A DNA stretch of 64,000 nucleotides. It comes from Demequina sp. NBRC 110057 (lineage in GTDB: Bacteria > Actinomycetota > Actinomycetes > Actinomycetales > Demequinaceae). Location: contig NZ_BBRN01000003.1 of assembly GCF_002090175.1 (NCBI RefSeq), forward strand, positions 682,001 through 746,000, read 5' to 3'. Numbering within the stretch: position 1 is the stretch's first letter; every line of letters begins with the position of its first letter. The notes beneath the pieces are model-generated. The model was given only the letters and a program-made list of their open reading frames with translations. It was not told the origin of the DNA and searched no databases. A program made the position numbers and the translations under genes. Below, piece by piece: positions 17,514-28,233 of this stretch.

Positions 17514-20183
17514 CTACAGCTTTTCGAGCGCGTTGAACCGCAGCACCAGGCGCTTCACTCCCTCGGTGCCGAAGTCGACCTTGGCGACGGCGTTGCGACC
17601 CGAACCCTCGGTGCCCACCACCTTGCCCATGCCGAACTTGTCGCTCATCACGCGGTCTCCCACCTCGAAGCCCACGTCGCCGATGCCGCCACCTGGCGGG
17701 CTCGGCGGCACGTACCGCGAGGTGACGGCGCCGGCGCGTGAGTACGCGTTGCCGTCGGCCCTGTCCTGGTTGCCTCCGTAGCCGCCGCCACCGAAGCCAC
17801 CGGAGCCGCCCCACGACCCGGAGCGGCTTGTGCCGCGGTCGGAGCGGGCCCTGAGCGAGGCCATCGACGTCTGCGCGATCTTCCACTCGATGAGCTCGGC
17901 GGGGATCTCCTCGGTGAACCGGGATGCGCCAAAGTACTGCGGCGCTCCCCAGCTCGAGCGCACCTGCGCACGCGTGAGGTACAGCTTCTGGCGGGCGCGC
18001 GTCAGGCCCACGTATGCCAGGCGCCGCTCCTCCTCCATGTCCTTGGTCTCGCCGGACTCGATGGAGCGCATGTGGGGGAAGGTGCCGTCCTCCATGCCGG
18101 TGAGGAACACCACGGGGAACTCGAGGCCCTTCGCTGTGTGCAGCGTCATCATGGTGACCACGCCGCCCGCGCCGTCCTCGTCGGGAAGCTGGTCGGCATC
18201 GGCCACGAGGGCCACCTTCTCGAGGAAGTCCTCGAGCGTGCCCTCGGGGTTCTCCTCGGAGAACTCACGCCCCACGGCGACGAGCTCCATGATGTTCTCG
18301 ACGCGGCTCGCGTCCTGCGGGTCGTCCGAGGCGCGGTACGCGGTGAGCATCCCGGAGCGGTCGGCGATGGCGTCCAACACACCCGCGGGGCCGTTGTCGG
18401 CGGCGATGGCGCGAAGGTCGTCCATCAGCGACACGAAGTCGCCGATGGCGCGCACGGCACGGGTCTGCAGGCCCGCCTCGTCCGCCCGCCGCAGCGCATC
18501 GCCGAAGCTGACGGACGCATCGGCCGTCGTGAGAGAACGCCGCAGGCCGTCGATACCCTCGACGGCGGTGTCGCCGATGGCGCGTCGCGGGGTGTTGATG
18601 ATGCGCCGCATCGCGATGTCGTCGTCCTCGTTCACGATCGCCGAGAGGTAGGCGAGCATGTCCTTGATCTCCTTGCGGTCGTAGAAGCGCGTGCCTCCGA
18701 TGACCTTGTAGGGGATCTCCGCGCGCATGAACCGCTCCTCCAGTGCGCGCGACTGCGCGTTGGCGCGGTACATGATCGCGATGTCGCCCGCCGAGTAGTC
18801 GCCCGCGTCGAGGAGTCGGCGAATCTCGCCGGCGATGTACTGGGCCTCGTCCTGCTCGGACTCGCCCGCGTAGCCCTCAATCTTGGCGCCGGCCCCGGAG
18901 TCGGTCCACAGGTTCTTGGGGCGGCGGCCCTCGTTGTTCTTGATGACGGCGTTGGCGGCGCTCAGGATGTTCTGCGTCGAGCGGTAGTTCTGCTCGAGGC
19001 GCACGATGTGCGCGGCCGGGTAGTCCGCCTCGAACTCGAGGATGTTGCGGATCGTGGCGCCACGGAACGCGTAGATCGACTGGTCGGCGTCACCCACGAC
19101 GGTGAGCTCTCCCGGCGGCAGCTCGGGGTCTCCCGCCTTGCCGATGAGCTCGCGCACCAGGATGTACTGCGCGTGGTTGGTGTCCTGGTACTCGTCCACC
19201 AGGACGTGGCGGAAGCGCTCCCGGTAGGCGCGCGCCACCTGCGGATTCTGCTGCAGCAGGCGCACGGTGCGCACGATGATGTCGTCGAAGTCGACGGCGT
19301 TCGCGGCGTCGAGGCGGCGCTGGTATTCGGCGTAGGCGCGGCCCGCGGCGTGGTCGATGGAGAACTTGGAGGCCTTCTCGGTGGCCGCGAGCGCCTCCAT
19401 GGGGCTGATCAGCTCGTCCTTGAACTTGCCGATGCGGTTCAGCAGCGCCTTGGGGGTGAACTTCTTGGGGTCGATGTCCAGTTCCTTGGACACGAGCTTC
19501 ATGAGGTTCGCCGAGTCGGTCTGGTCGTAGATCGAGAAGGTCGACTTCAGCCCCGCGGCCGCGTGGTCGGCGCGCAGGATGCGCACGCACGCGGAGTGGA
19601 AGGTCGACACCCACATGCGCCGCGCATCGGGCCCCACGAGGTTCTCGACGCGCTCACGCATCTCGCCGGCGGCCTTGTTGGTGAACGTGATCGCGAGGAT
19701 CTCGTGAGGCCGCGCGCGGCCCGTCGCCAACAGGTAAGCGATGCGGTGGGTGAGGACGCGCGTCTTGCCCGAGCCCGCTCCGGCCATGATCAGCAGCGCC
19801 TCGCCGGCGTGCTCGACGGCCTCGGCCTGCGAGGGGTTCAGCCCCTCCACCAGCGAGGCGGCGTCGGGCAGCGGCTCTCCCCAGCCACCTCGTCGGGGCG
19901 CGGCCGATGCGGTGGCCGGCTGGACAGGCTCGGCCGGCGGCGTCCAGGCCTCCTCAGGCATGGGCTCGTCCTCGGCCTCCGGCGCGGGCTCGGGTCCGGG
20001 CTCCCAGTCGGGCTCCTCCTCGGGCCAGGGCGCGGGCTCGTAGACGGGAGCGGCGTCCCCTCCACGGGAAGGCGCCGGCGGCGCCTGCGGGGCGGGCGCC
20101 TGGGGCTCAGAGGCGGCAGCGCGGCCACCGCCCTTGGCGGGCTTGATCGGGTCCGGGCCGTCGAGTTCGAAGAGCGCATCCAT
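17514..20183 (-). CDS. pcrA: ATP-dependent DNA helicase PcrA/UvrD
   Basis: This 889-residue superfamily 1 helicase unwinds DNA 3' to 5' in repair and in clearing stalled complexes. Motifs in order: a Gln-containing NPSQAEAV, Walker A AGAGSGKTRVLTHRIA, Walker B DEYQDTN, GDADQSIYAFRGA, LEQNYRST, VTMMTLHTAKGLEF and VGLTRA. A C-terminal basic domain ends in a PcrA-type tail (GDRVMSDKFGMGKVV), which in this family contacts RNA polymerase. The first 100 residues are a Pro/Ala/Glu-rich extension absent from classical PcrA. There is no Shine-Dalgarno; a TAGACT box sits nine bases before the ATG. Confidence 0.96.
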   Translation of the reverse strand: MDALFELDGPDPIKPAKGGGRAAASEPQAPAPQAPPAPSRGGDAAPVYEPAPWPEEEPDWEPGPEPAPEAEDEPMPEEAWTPPAEPVQPATASAAPRRGGWGEPLPDAASLVEGLNPSQAEAVEHAGEALLIMAGAGSGKTRVLTHRIAYLLATGRARPHEILAITFTNKAAGEMRERVENLVGPDARRMWVSTFHSACVRILRADHAAAGLKSTFSIYDQTDSANLMKLVSKELDIDPKKFTPKALLNRIGKFKDELISPMEALAATEKASKFSIDHAAGRAYAEYQRRLDAANAVDFDDIIVRTVRLLQQNPQVARAYRERFRHVLVDEYQDTNHAQYILVRELIGKAGDPELPPGELTVVGDADQSIYAFRGATIRNILEFEADYPAAHIVRLEQNYRSTQNILSAANAVIKNNEGRRPKNLWTDSGAGAKIEGYAGESEQDEAQYIAGEIRRLLDAGDYSAGDIAIMYRANAQSRALEERFMRAEIPYKVIGGTRFYDRKEIKDMLAYLSAIVNEDDDIAMRRIINTPRRAIGDTAVEGIDGLRRSLTTADASVSFGDALRRADEAGLQTRAVRAIGDFVSLMDDLRAIAADNGPAGVLDAIADRSGMLTAYRASDDPQDASRVENIMELVAVGREFSEENPEGTLEDFLEKVALVADADQLPDEDGAGGVVTMMTLHTAKGLEFPVVFLTGMEDGTFPHMRSIESGETKDMEEERRLAYVGLTRARQKLYLTRAQVRSSWGAPQYFGASRFTEEIPAELIEWKIAQTSMASLRARSDRGTSRSGSWGGSGGFGGGGYGGNQDRADGNAYSRAGAVTSRYVPPSPPGGGIGDVGFEVGDRVMSDKFGMGKVVGTEGSGRNAVAKVDFGTEGVKRLVLRFNALEKL

Positions 20184-20192
20184 GACCCGAAA

Positions 20193-20198
20193 AGTCTA
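20193..20198 (-). promoter_or_regulatory. Candidate -10 box for leaderless pcrA
   Basis: TAGACT on the minus strand lies nine bases upstream of the pcrA ATG and itself overlaps the TAG stop codon of the upstream cyclase gene. With no ribosome site present, transcription would begin at or next to the start codon. Confidence 0.45.
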
Positions 20199-21332
20199 GG
20201 CGCTGGCGGTGACACCGGGGGCCGGGCCGGCGGCGCCGGGGCTTGCCACACCCACGCGGTCCCTGCCCGACGTCTTTGCCTCGTACAGCGCCCTGTCGGC
20301 GGCGGCCAGGAGCGCCATCGCGCCCTCGCCCGCGTCGCGGAACGCGACACCGACGGACAGCGTGAGGTCGACCGCGCCGTCGGTGACCTCCATCGGGGCG
20401 TCCGCGATGCTCGCGCGCAGCGCCTCGAGGGTGGCGACGAGGCCGCGGTCGCCGTCACGCGCGAGGAGGAGGAACTCGTCTCCGCCCCAGCGGGCCACCA
20501 AGCAGCCCGGCGCGAGGTCGTGGTCCAGCCGGCGCGCCACCGCGCGGATCACCTCGTCGCCCACCGCGTGGCCGCGGGCGTCGTTGATGTCCTTGAAGCG
20601 GTCGATGTCGACGAGCGCCACGCAGGCGGCACGCGTGGGGTCGGCATCGAGCTCGTCGAGGACTCGCATCACGGGACGCCGGTTCGCGATCCCCGTGAGG
20701 TCGTCGGTGTTGGCGCGGCGTTCCCCGATGGCGGCAAGGCGGGTCAGTTCTCGCTCCGCGCGCGCCGTCCTCAGCAGGATGAGGGTCAGCGAGGTGAGCA
20801 CCGCGGCGATCCCGCCGAGGCGCGTCACGCTCGCCATCGTCTCGAAGACGGCATCGTCCACGGGCACGGCGGAGGTCGCCGGCGGCGCGAAAATCTCGAC
20901 CGCGAGCATCGCGAGGATGACCGTCCCGCAGAACACCAGGCGGGTCACCACCAGGCGCTCGGGCACCACGACGAGGGTGACGAAGCCCACCGCGAGGAAC
21001 AGGCTCTGCACGCCCGACGCCACGGAGAACGTCGCGGCGAAAGGCACCAGACACACGAAGGTGGTGGCGAGCACCGCGATGGCGGCGCCGATGACCCGAC
21101 CGCGCCACGCCGCGACCGCCGCCCCCAGATAAACGGGGAGGGCAAGCAGGCCGAGGGTCAGGAACAGCGCGTCGCCGGGAGGGCTCCACCACAGGAACAG
21201 CGCCAGGTAGGCGGCGGCGGTGGCCATCGACGCCAGCGAGAGCGTCACGACGACCGTCCGGCTGGGAGTGCCGCGCCTGTCGTAGCCCGCACGCACGACG
21301 CGCACCGCCGCCCCCATGTCCATCCGCCCCAT
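20196..21332 (-). CDS. Membrane diguanylate cyclase (GGDEF)
   Basis: This 378-residue protein has six hydrophobic segments in the first 190 residues and then a GGDEF domain with intact RWGGDEFLL (near residue 283), so it should make cyclic di-GMP from two GTP. The segment DADPTRAACVAL precedes VDIDRFKDINDARGH, which carries the metal-binding Asp. An RxxD inhibitory site upstream of GGDEF is not obvious. The membrane part is a generic sensor of unknown ligand. TACGAT eight bases before the ATG, with no Shine-Dalgarno, suggests a leaderless message. It is one of two GGDEF proteins in the window. Confidence 0.9.
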   Translation of the reverse strand: MGRMDMGAAVRVVRAGYDRRGTPSRTVVVTLSLASMATAAAYLALFLWWSPPGDALFLTLGLLALPVYLGAAVAAWRGRVIGAAIAVLATTFVCLVPFAATFSVASGVQSLFLAVGFVTLVVVPERLVVTRLVFCGTVILAMLAVEIFAPPATSAVPVDDAVFETMASVTRLGGIAAVLTSLTLILLRTARAERELTRLAAIGERRANTDDLTGIANRRPVMRVLDELDADPTRAACVALVDIDRFKDINDARGHAVGDEVIRAVARRLDHDLAPGCLVARWGGDEFLLLARDGDRGLVATLEALRASIADAPMEVTDGAVDLTLSVGVAFRDAGEGAMALLAAADRALYEAKTSGRDRVGVASPGAAGPAPGVTASA

Positions 21333-21340
21333 GGTCGGTC

Positions 21341-21346
21341 ATCGTA
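21341..21346 (-). promoter_or_regulatory. Candidate -10 box for the GGDEF gene
   Basis: TACGAT on the minus strand fits TANNNT and ends eight bases before the ATG at 21332. No ribosome-binding site intervenes. Confidence 0.4.
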
Positions 21347-21390
21347 GAGCGGACAGCGGCTCCCGTCGCGGGGAACCGTGAACTCCAGGG

Positions 21391-22041
21391 CTACACGATT
21401 CGCCGCTGAGCCGCCCAGTGCGCCAGCTCGTGGCGGTTGGACAGCTGCAGCTTGTGCAGCACCTTTCCCACGTGAGTCTCGACCGTCTTGATGGAGATGA
21501 AGAGCTTCTCGCCCACCTCGCGGTACGTGTAGCCGCGCGCGATAAGGCGCATGACCTCTTGCTCGCGGGCGGTGAGCTGATCGAGCTCGTCGTCCTCGAT
21601 GGCCACCTCGCCGCCGGCCGCGCCGAACGCATCGAGGACAAAGCCCGCGAGGCGAGGCGAGAACACGGCGTCTCCGCCCGCGACCCTGCGCACGGCATCG
21701 GACAACTCCGGGCCGGAGATGGACTTGGTGACGTACCCCCGGGCTCCCGCACGGATCACGGACACGACGTCCTCTGCCGAGTCGGACACGCTCAGCGCCA
21801 GGGTGCGGGTGCCCTCCACGCGGCCCTTGATCTCGGCAAGCACGTCGAGCGCCCCGGCTCCGGTGCCTCCGGGAAGGTGCACGTCGAGGATCACCACCTC
21901 GGGACGCTTGTCGAGGATCTCCGCGATCGCCGACTCGACGTCACGCGCCTCCCCCACGACCTCGATCTGGTCGTCGAGCGACTCGCGCACTCCCACGCGA
22001 ATCACGTCGTGGTCGTCGACGATCACCACGGTGACGGACAT
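21391..22041 (-). CDS. LuxR/NarL-family response regulator
   Basis: This 216-residue regulator has a receiver domain (VIVDDHD acidic pocket, phosphorylated Asp53 in VVILDVHLPGG, switch Lys in YVTKS) and a C-terminal LuxR HTH (LTAREQEVMRLIARGYTYREV, about residues 150-210). Its ATG overlaps the stop of the sensor kinase gene by one base (TGATG), so they form a two-component pair. Together with the divergent PspC-domain gene this is a common actinobacterial arrangement. It is thought to respond to envelope stress, but the target genes are not visible beyond the divergent promoter. Confidence 0.95.
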   Translation of the reverse strand: MSVTVVIVDDHDVIRVGVRESLDDQIEVVGEARDVESAIAEILDKRPEVVILDVHLPGGTGAGALDVLAEIKGRVEGTRTLALSVSDSAEDVVSVIRAGARGYVTKSISGPELSDAVRRVAGGDAVFSPRLAGFVLDAFGAAGGEVAIEDDELDQLTAREQEVMRLIARGYTYREVGEKLFISIKTVETHVGKVLHKLQLSNRHELAHWAAQRRIV

Positions 22042-23069
22042 CAGGACTCCCTTCGGGGGATGGACAGGGCAACCTCGGTGCGGCCGCCAGGGGACGAGTG
22101 GATCTCGGCGTGGCCGCCGTGGCGCTCCACGCGGCCGATGATCGATTGGCGAATACCCAGACGGTCGTCGGGGATCGCGCGGGGGTCGAAGCCGGGGCCG
22201 GCGTCGCGCACGAAGACCTCGAACGCATCGGCCGTGAGCTCGGCGTACACGGAGATGGGGCCGATGCCGTGGCGGGCGGCGTTCTTCGCCGCCTCGCGCG
22301 TCGCGGCCACCGCCGCGCGTAGGTCCTCCGTGAGGGGCGCGTCCCCCACGGTGACGGTGTCGACCACCACGGAGTGCGCGTCCTCGACCTCGCCGATGGC
22401 CTCCGCGACGGCGGTCGCGACGGACGCGTCCGGGTCGCGCCGCTCGCCGTACAGGTAGGCGCGCAGGTCGCGCTCCTGGGCGCGGGCCAGGCGCGCCACG
22501 GCATCGGGGTCGGTGGCCCTGGCGCGGATGAGGGTGAGGGTCTGCAGCACCGAGTCGTGAAGGTGGGCGGCGATCTCGGCGCGCTCGTGCTCGCGGATGC
22601 GCGCCTGGCGCTCGATGGAGACCTGCCGGATGGCGCGCATCCACCAGGGCGCGAGCATGAGCCCCAGCCCCAGCAGGATGACGAGGGTGGTGACGACGGA
22701 GCGCACCGCCATGCTGTCGGTGTAGTCCCACAGCGCGAACCACCACAGCGCGGTGATCCCCAGCGCGAGCCCGATGAGGAGCCGCCACCAGTCGTCGCGC
22801 CGGAACAGTCCCGACACGTCGAGCCGCCACGGGTCCTGCCCGAAGGCACCGTCCAGCGGGCTCCACGTCAGCGCAAGCGACACCAGGAACAGGATCAGCG
22901 GGATCAGCCACCCGGGCAGGTCCTCGCCTCCCCAGCGATCGAACGCGAGAACCCCGGCGATGGCCAACATCGCGACGCCGCCGAGCGCGCGCCACCACAC
23001 TGGCGCGCCGCGACGGCGCTGCAGGGGGCGGGCGACCCTGGGGGTCGGGGCGGTGGTCACGGCATCCAT
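22041..23069 (-). CDS. Sensor histidine kinase (HisKA_3 type)
   Basis: The protein has 342 residues from the ATG at 23069. Four hydrophobic segments (about residues 28-43, 53-68, 96-114, 122-142) form two hairpins with almost no outside loop. The HisKA_3 dimer domain with phosphoacceptor His171 (EIAAHLHDSVLQ) and an HATPase domain (EAAKNAARHG, DAGPGFDP, GGHAEIHSSPGGRTEV) follow. Lack of a large external sensor suggests it senses the membrane itself or a membrane partner such as the divergent PspC-domain protein. Alternative GTG starts at 23075 and 23084 cannot be excluded. It is coupled to the response regulator gene. Confidence 0.93.
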   Translation of the reverse strand: MDAVTTAPTPRVARPLQRRRGAPVWWRALGGVAMLAIAGVLAFDRWGGEDLPGWLIPLILFLVSLALTWSPLDGAFGQDPWRLDVSGLFRRDDWWRLLIGLALGITALWWFALWDYTDSMAVRSVVTTLVILLGLGLMLAPWWMRAIRQVSIERQARIREHERAEIAAHLHDSVLQTLTLIRARATDPDAVARLARAQERDLRAYLYGERRDPDASVATAVAEAIGEVEDAHSVVVDTVTVGDAPLTEDLRAAVAATREAAKNAARHGIGPISVYAELTADAFEVFVRDAGPGFDPRAIPDDRLGIRQSIIGRVERHGGHAEIHSSPGGRTEVALSIPRRES

Positions 23070-23099
23070 CGTCACACAGCGCACCGCGCGGAAGCAGGC

Positions 23100-23153
23100 A
23101 TATCGCGCGATATCAGGGGCGGATCCTCCTGAAGATCAGGGTGCCGATCAGGG
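23100..23153. promoter_or_regulatory. Divergent control region of the kinase/regulator and PspC genes
   Basis: A perfect 14-base palindrome ATATCGCGCGATAT (23100-23113) is followed by three direct copies of ATCAGGG (23112-23118, 23135-23141, 23147-23153). The elements lie between the kinase start and the pspC ribosome site and are plausible binding sites for the response regulator. That assignment is inferred from position only. Confidence 0.5.
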
Positions 23154-23241
23154 CGTCCCCTCATAGCGGTCCCGGCCTTGTCGTTGCGACAGTGGAGCCA
23201 TCGTCGGGCGGCCCGTCCGCCCCAGGAACCTCAGGAGTGAC

Positions 23242-24954
23242 ATGAGCGAGACACCGCAGCCGCCGCAGGAGGCCGCGTTCTTCACCGCGATCCGTGGCTG
23301 GGACATCCAGCGCGGCGACCGCCTGCTCGGCGGCGTCGCATCCGGGCTCGGCGCCAAGGTGGGCATGGCCCCCGTACCCGCCAGGCTCCTCATGGTGCTG
23401 GCAGGCGTCCTTCTCAACGGCCTCGTGCTGCTCGCGTACGCCGCGGCGTGGGCGCTGCTTCCCGACCGCCATGGGTCGATCGTCATTCAGGACTTCGGCC
23501 GCGGCGTCACCAACGTGGGTGCGCTCATCGGCATCGCGATCATGGGCGTGCTGGGATTCGTCACCATCGACAACGGCGGGCTGTTCGGCGGCATCTTCGG
23601 CGCCGACCCGTTCCCCTGGGACAGCCTCGGCAACTTTGGCCCCTTCGAGATCATCGCCGCGTTCTTCGGCGTCATGATCCCGCTGGCGATCCTCGGCGGC
23701 CTGGTCTTCCTCATCGTCTACCTCGTACGACGCAACAAGGCCGGCACTGTGCACTCCGGGCCGGGCGGGACGTACTGGACGAGCCAGCAGCAGGACTCCG
23801 GCGCGACCCCTCCCCCGTACCAGGCAGCGGCCGATGCCACCGCCGGTGCCGCGGAAGCGGCGCCCGGCGAGGACGGCGAGGTGCACGACGAGGCGCCTGG
23901 CGAGGCGACCTCACCCGAGCAGCCCGCAGCCGCCGCTGCGGCCGCGGCGGCAAGTGCAACATCGGCCACGGGAACCACGGGCCAGCCTCAGCCGTGGGAG
24001 CCCGCCCTCCTTCCCGGCGACCCGCGCGTCACGGTGCCGCCACGGCAACATCACCAGGGACGCCAGAACCCGCACGGCACACCCGCCGCCGACCCGTGGG
24101 CCTCCTCGTACGCGTGGAACGCCTCGACCGGCGAGCGGTCCACCACGCCCGCCTACGCCCCCGCCCGTCCCCCGAAGCCGCCGCGCGTGCCCGGGCCCGG
24201 CAAGGCAGCCTGGCTCGCCTTCCTCGGGGTGCTGGTCATCGCGGTCGCCGTGGTGTTCGCCATCGCCCGCTCGGGTCAGCTCGCGGTGAGCCCGGTCCTC
24301 GCCTGGGGAGCCATCATCACGATGGGCCTCGGCGCTGTCCTGCTGGTCGTCGCGCTCTCGGGGCGTCGTTTCGGATTCCTCGGCTTCCTGTCGGTGTGCG
24401 CCGTCGCCGTGTCGATCCCGATGGTCGCCAACGCGGACACCATCCGCGCCAACTACGGCGACTGGGGCTACTGGATGGACGGCAGCGCCATCGACTACGA
24501 GGAGGCCTTCGGCTTCGACGACGGAGGCCCCGAGCCCGAGGCGTCGGCCACGGCCACGGGCCCCGAGCAGGTCAGCATCCGTGAGGCCTTCGGCGACGAC
24601 TACACGACCATCTACGCCGCGGGCAGCTGCTGGGACTACTCCGACAGCGCCAGCGAGGAGATGTTCGGCCCCGCCGACTCCTACATCCAGCTCTCCACCG
24701 TCGACGAGGACATGTCGATCCCCGTGCGCGGGTCGACGACCGAGGCCGTCATCCCCTCGGGCACCTCGCTGATCGTCACGTCGCCGGGGTCGGTCACCGT
24801 CGACTTCACCGAACGCCAGGTGTGGTGCGACCTGTGGAACGACGGCACCGCCGACTCCACGGTCCTTGACCTCGCCGCCGGCGACGGCCCGGTGCTGACC
24901 CTGGAGGCACCCGACGTGTCCACGCTCTACATCACCGAGGAGGTCTCCCAGTGA
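23242..24954 (+). CDS. PspC-domain multi-segment membrane protein
   Basis: This 570-residue protein has an N-terminal PspC domain (about residues 15-75: GDRLLGGVASGLG, then a hydrophobic helix ending WALLPDRHG). Two more membrane segments (about 87-107 and 138-163) follow. Next come a cytoplasmic Ala/Pro/Gly-rich linker of about 150 residues, three further segments (about 318-390) and an acidic extracytoplasmic C-terminal domain. The layout resembles actinobacterial PspC proteins coupled to envelope-stress two-component systems, and it is divergent from such a pair. AGGAG precedes the ATG by five bases. Its stop overlaps the next gene. Confidence 0.88.
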   Translation: MSETPQPPQEAAFFTAIRGWDIQRGDRLLGGVASGLGAKVGMAPVPARLLMVLAGVLLNGLVLLAYAAAWALLPDRHGSIVIQDFGRGVTNVGALIGIAIMGVLGFVTIDNGGLFGGIFGADPFPWDSLGNFGPFEIIAAFFGVMIPLAILGGLVFLIVYLVRRNKAGTVHSGPGGTYWTSQQQDSGATPPPYQAAADATAGAAEAAPGEDGEVHDEAPGEATSPEQPAAAAAAAAASATSATGTTGQPQPWEPALLPGDPRVTVPPRQHHQGRQNPHGTPAADPWASSYAWNASTGERSTTPAYAPARPPKPPRVPGPGKAAWLAFLGVLVIAVAVVFAIARSGQLAVSPVLAWGAIITMGLGAVLLVVALSGRRFGFLGFLSVCAVAVSIPMVANADTIRANYGDWGYWMDGSAIDYEEAFGFDDGGPEPEASATATGPEQVSIREAFGDDYTTIYAAGSCWDYSDSASEEMFGPADSYIQLSTVDEDMSIPVRGSTTEAVIPSGTSLIVTSPGSVTVDFTERQVWCDLWNDGTADSTVLDLAAGDGPVLTLEAPDVSTLYITEEVSQ

Positions 24955-25370
24955 TCACCACCGCCCCCGTCCGCCGCCGCGCGGGCCAGCGCATCGCCTC
25001 CGCCCTGTGGGCGCTGCTCGTCATCGGCGCCGGCATCATGATGGCCGTCGCGTTCTCCGGGACCGCGATCGACCTCGAGCTCGCCGCCATCATCGCCCTG
25101 GGGGCCGTGGGTGGATGGCTCGTGCTGTCCGCCGTCCTCAGCGGCATCGGCCGCTCGAAGGAGATCCGCGAGGCCACCGCCCCCGTGGTCGAGGAGCCCC
25201 TTGAGGAGCCGGCCGCGCCCGCCGACGAGTCCACCCCCGAGGACGACGAGGACGCCGTCGCGCCCACGGCGCCGATGCCCGTTGCACCCTCGGAGGCCAC
25301 CCCCACCGAGGTGCTCTTCACCGACGTGGATCGGGACCGCGAGGACGGCACAGAGACCCCGCGCGGCTGA
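24951..25370 (+). CDS. Small membrane protein coupled to the PspC-domain gene
   Basis: This 139-residue protein has two hydrophobic segments (about residues 15-35 and 42-62) and then a strongly acidic Glu/Pro/Ala tail of about 75 residues. The GTG start overlaps the preceding stop (GTGA), so it is translated together with the PspC protein and probably works with it in the membrane. The acidic tail may be disordered and interact with a partner. I recognise no family. A strong terminator ends the operon. Confidence 0.8.
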   Translation: MITTAPVRRRAGQRIASALWALLVIGAGIMMAVAFSGTAIDLELAAIIALGAVGGWLVLSAVLSGIGRSKEIREATAPVVEEPLEEPAAPADESTPEDDEDAVAPTAPMPVAPSEATPTEVLFTDVDRDREDGTETPRG

Positions 25371-25385
25371 CGCGGCCTCACGATC

Positions 25386-25420
25386 ACGGCGTGCCCTCGC
25401 GGGAAGCGAGGGCACGCCGT
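25386..25420 (+). terminator. Terminator of the pspC operon
   Basis: A perfect 15-base stem (25386-25400 with 25406-25420, arm ACGGCGTGCCCTCGC) has a 5-base loop, 15 bases after the stop codon. A short CGTCGTTGG tail follows instead of a clear U-run. Confidence 0.85.
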
Positions 25421-25461
25421 CGTCGTTGGCAACCGTGACGCCAACCCCAAAGGAGCCTCAC

Positions 25462-26154
25462 GTGAACCGCCGCCTGGCCGCCCTGCCCCTCGCCGCCGCC
25501 GTCGCCCTTGCCGCCTGCTCGACGGACGCGGACGACACGGGCAACGGCACGCCCGACGCATCGGCCACCGCCACTCAGGCGAACCCCGACGCCTCCCCCA
25601 CATCCCAGACCGACGCGTCGATCGACGTCGACTCCGGCGGCGACCCGACGGCGGACGCCCAGGACGCGGAGGGCGTGGCCTCGCTCGGCACCGCCAACGC
25701 CACCCTGGCGGTCACGCTGCCGGACGAGTGGCAGTACGAGGGAACCTACGGCGATGGCGCACTCCCCTACGCGGTGCTGGTGGACGCGAGCCAGCCGTTC
25801 GACCTCTCCGAGCCCGGCTCGGACGCCTACCGGGAGTCCGTGTGGGTGCAGGTCGAGACGTACCGGGTGGGCGGCGAGTCCCCGTTCGCCGATGCCGTCG
25901 CCGACGACGCCGCGGGGCTCGCCGAGCAGCTGGAGGCCGCCTACGGCGGAGAGGCCACCGAGGTCGACGGACGCGACACTCCCCTGGTGCACGGCACCTA
26001 CGAGGACGCCGGCGAGGACGTCGAGGACCTGTACGCGCTGCACGGCGACCTGTGGGTCCTCGCTCGCGCCTGGAACGTGGACGTCGCGGGGTACGTCGAT
26101 GGCGACGACGTGCCGATCCTCACCGCGGTGCTCGAGACCTCCGAGGTCAAGTAG
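25462..26154 (+). CDS. Putative lipoprotein of unknown function
   Basis: This 230-residue protein has a lipoprotein signal (VNRRLAALPLAAAVALAACS, lipobox LAAC) and a Thr/Ala/Asp-rich tether to about residue 70. A compact domain of about 155 residues follows, containing ATLAVTLPDEWQYEG and alternating strand-like segments. The domain vaguely recalls the LpqN/LpqT group of actinobacterial lipoproteins, but I would not assign it. AAAGGAG lies six bases upstream of the GTG at 25462. It is flanked by terminators on both sides, so it is monocistronic. Confidence 0.8.
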   Translation: MNRRLAALPLAAAVALAACSTDADDTGNGTPDASATATQANPDASPTSQTDASIDVDSGGDPTADAQDAEGVASLGTANATLAVTLPDEWQYEGTYGDGALPYAVLVDASQPFDLSEPGSDAYRESVWVQVETYRVGGESPFADAVADDAAGLAEQLEAAYGGEATEVDGRDTPLVHGTYEDAGEDVEDLYALHGDLWVLARAWNVDVAGYVDGDDVPILTAVLETSEVK

Positions 26155-26182
26155 CCCCGGGTCCGTATGGCCCACACCTGAA

Positions 26183-26233
26183 ACGCATGAGGCGCGTGTG
26201 ACAGTGCGGGACTGTCACACGCGCCTCGTGCGT
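26183..26233. terminator. Long bidirectional terminator between lipoprotein gene and guaA
   Basis: A 23-base stem with a single mismatch (26183-26205 with 26211-26233) and a 5-base GCGGG loop lies between the convergent lipoprotein and guaA genes. The core arm is GAGGCGCGTGTGACAGT. Confidence 0.88.
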
Positions 26234-26284
26234 GTCACCCGTCACCTCCGTGGGCAAAAGCGACGGCGGTGACGGGCGCGGGGA

Positions 26285-27879
<1,595 letters not shown>

Positions 27880-27883
<4 letters not shown>

Positions 27884-28233
27884 GCGGTGGCCTCCTTGGG
27901 GGCGAGCTCATCGGAGATGCGGCGCTCGACGACGAACGACAGGAACGGGACGATGCCGCCGAAGAACATCGTGGCCAGGCGGCCGTAGCCCCACTTGGCC
28001 TGCAGCCACAGCTGCAGCACGGTCACGAGGTAGACCATGTAGACGAAGCCGTGGATCTGGGCGATGACCAGCATCGTGGGGTCGATCGACTCCTTGAGGC
28101 CCTCGAGTCCGGGGATGTAGCGGATCATCCCGACGAACACGACGATGAGCAGCGTTCCGGTGATGATCGCCATCACCTTGTAACGGGTGAGGGCGCCGGG
28201 GGTGATGGCCGGGCGGGTGGCGGGCGAGGTCAC
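27880..28233 (-). CDS. DUF3817 family membrane protein
   Basis: This 117-residue protein has three hydrophobic segments (about residues 20-42, 55-75 and 82-102) and conserved-looking IRYIPG and [11 protein letters not shown] segments typical of the DUF3817 family. Function is unknown; the gene is regularly found just before guaA in actinobacteria. The GTG at 28233 is supported by AAGGAAGGA upstream and by the GTGA overlap with the preceding SURF1 gene. It overlaps guaA at the other end, so SURF1, DUF3817 and guaA are coupled. Confidence 0.85.

Noticed and set aside
18072-21347. A very long open frame (about 1,090 codons) on the plus strand opposite pcrA and the GGDEF gene
   Set aside because: In GC-rich DNA the frame opposite a real gene is often open. 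The product is low-complexity Gly/Arg/Val/His-rich with no domain, and pcrA on the other strand has every helicase motif.
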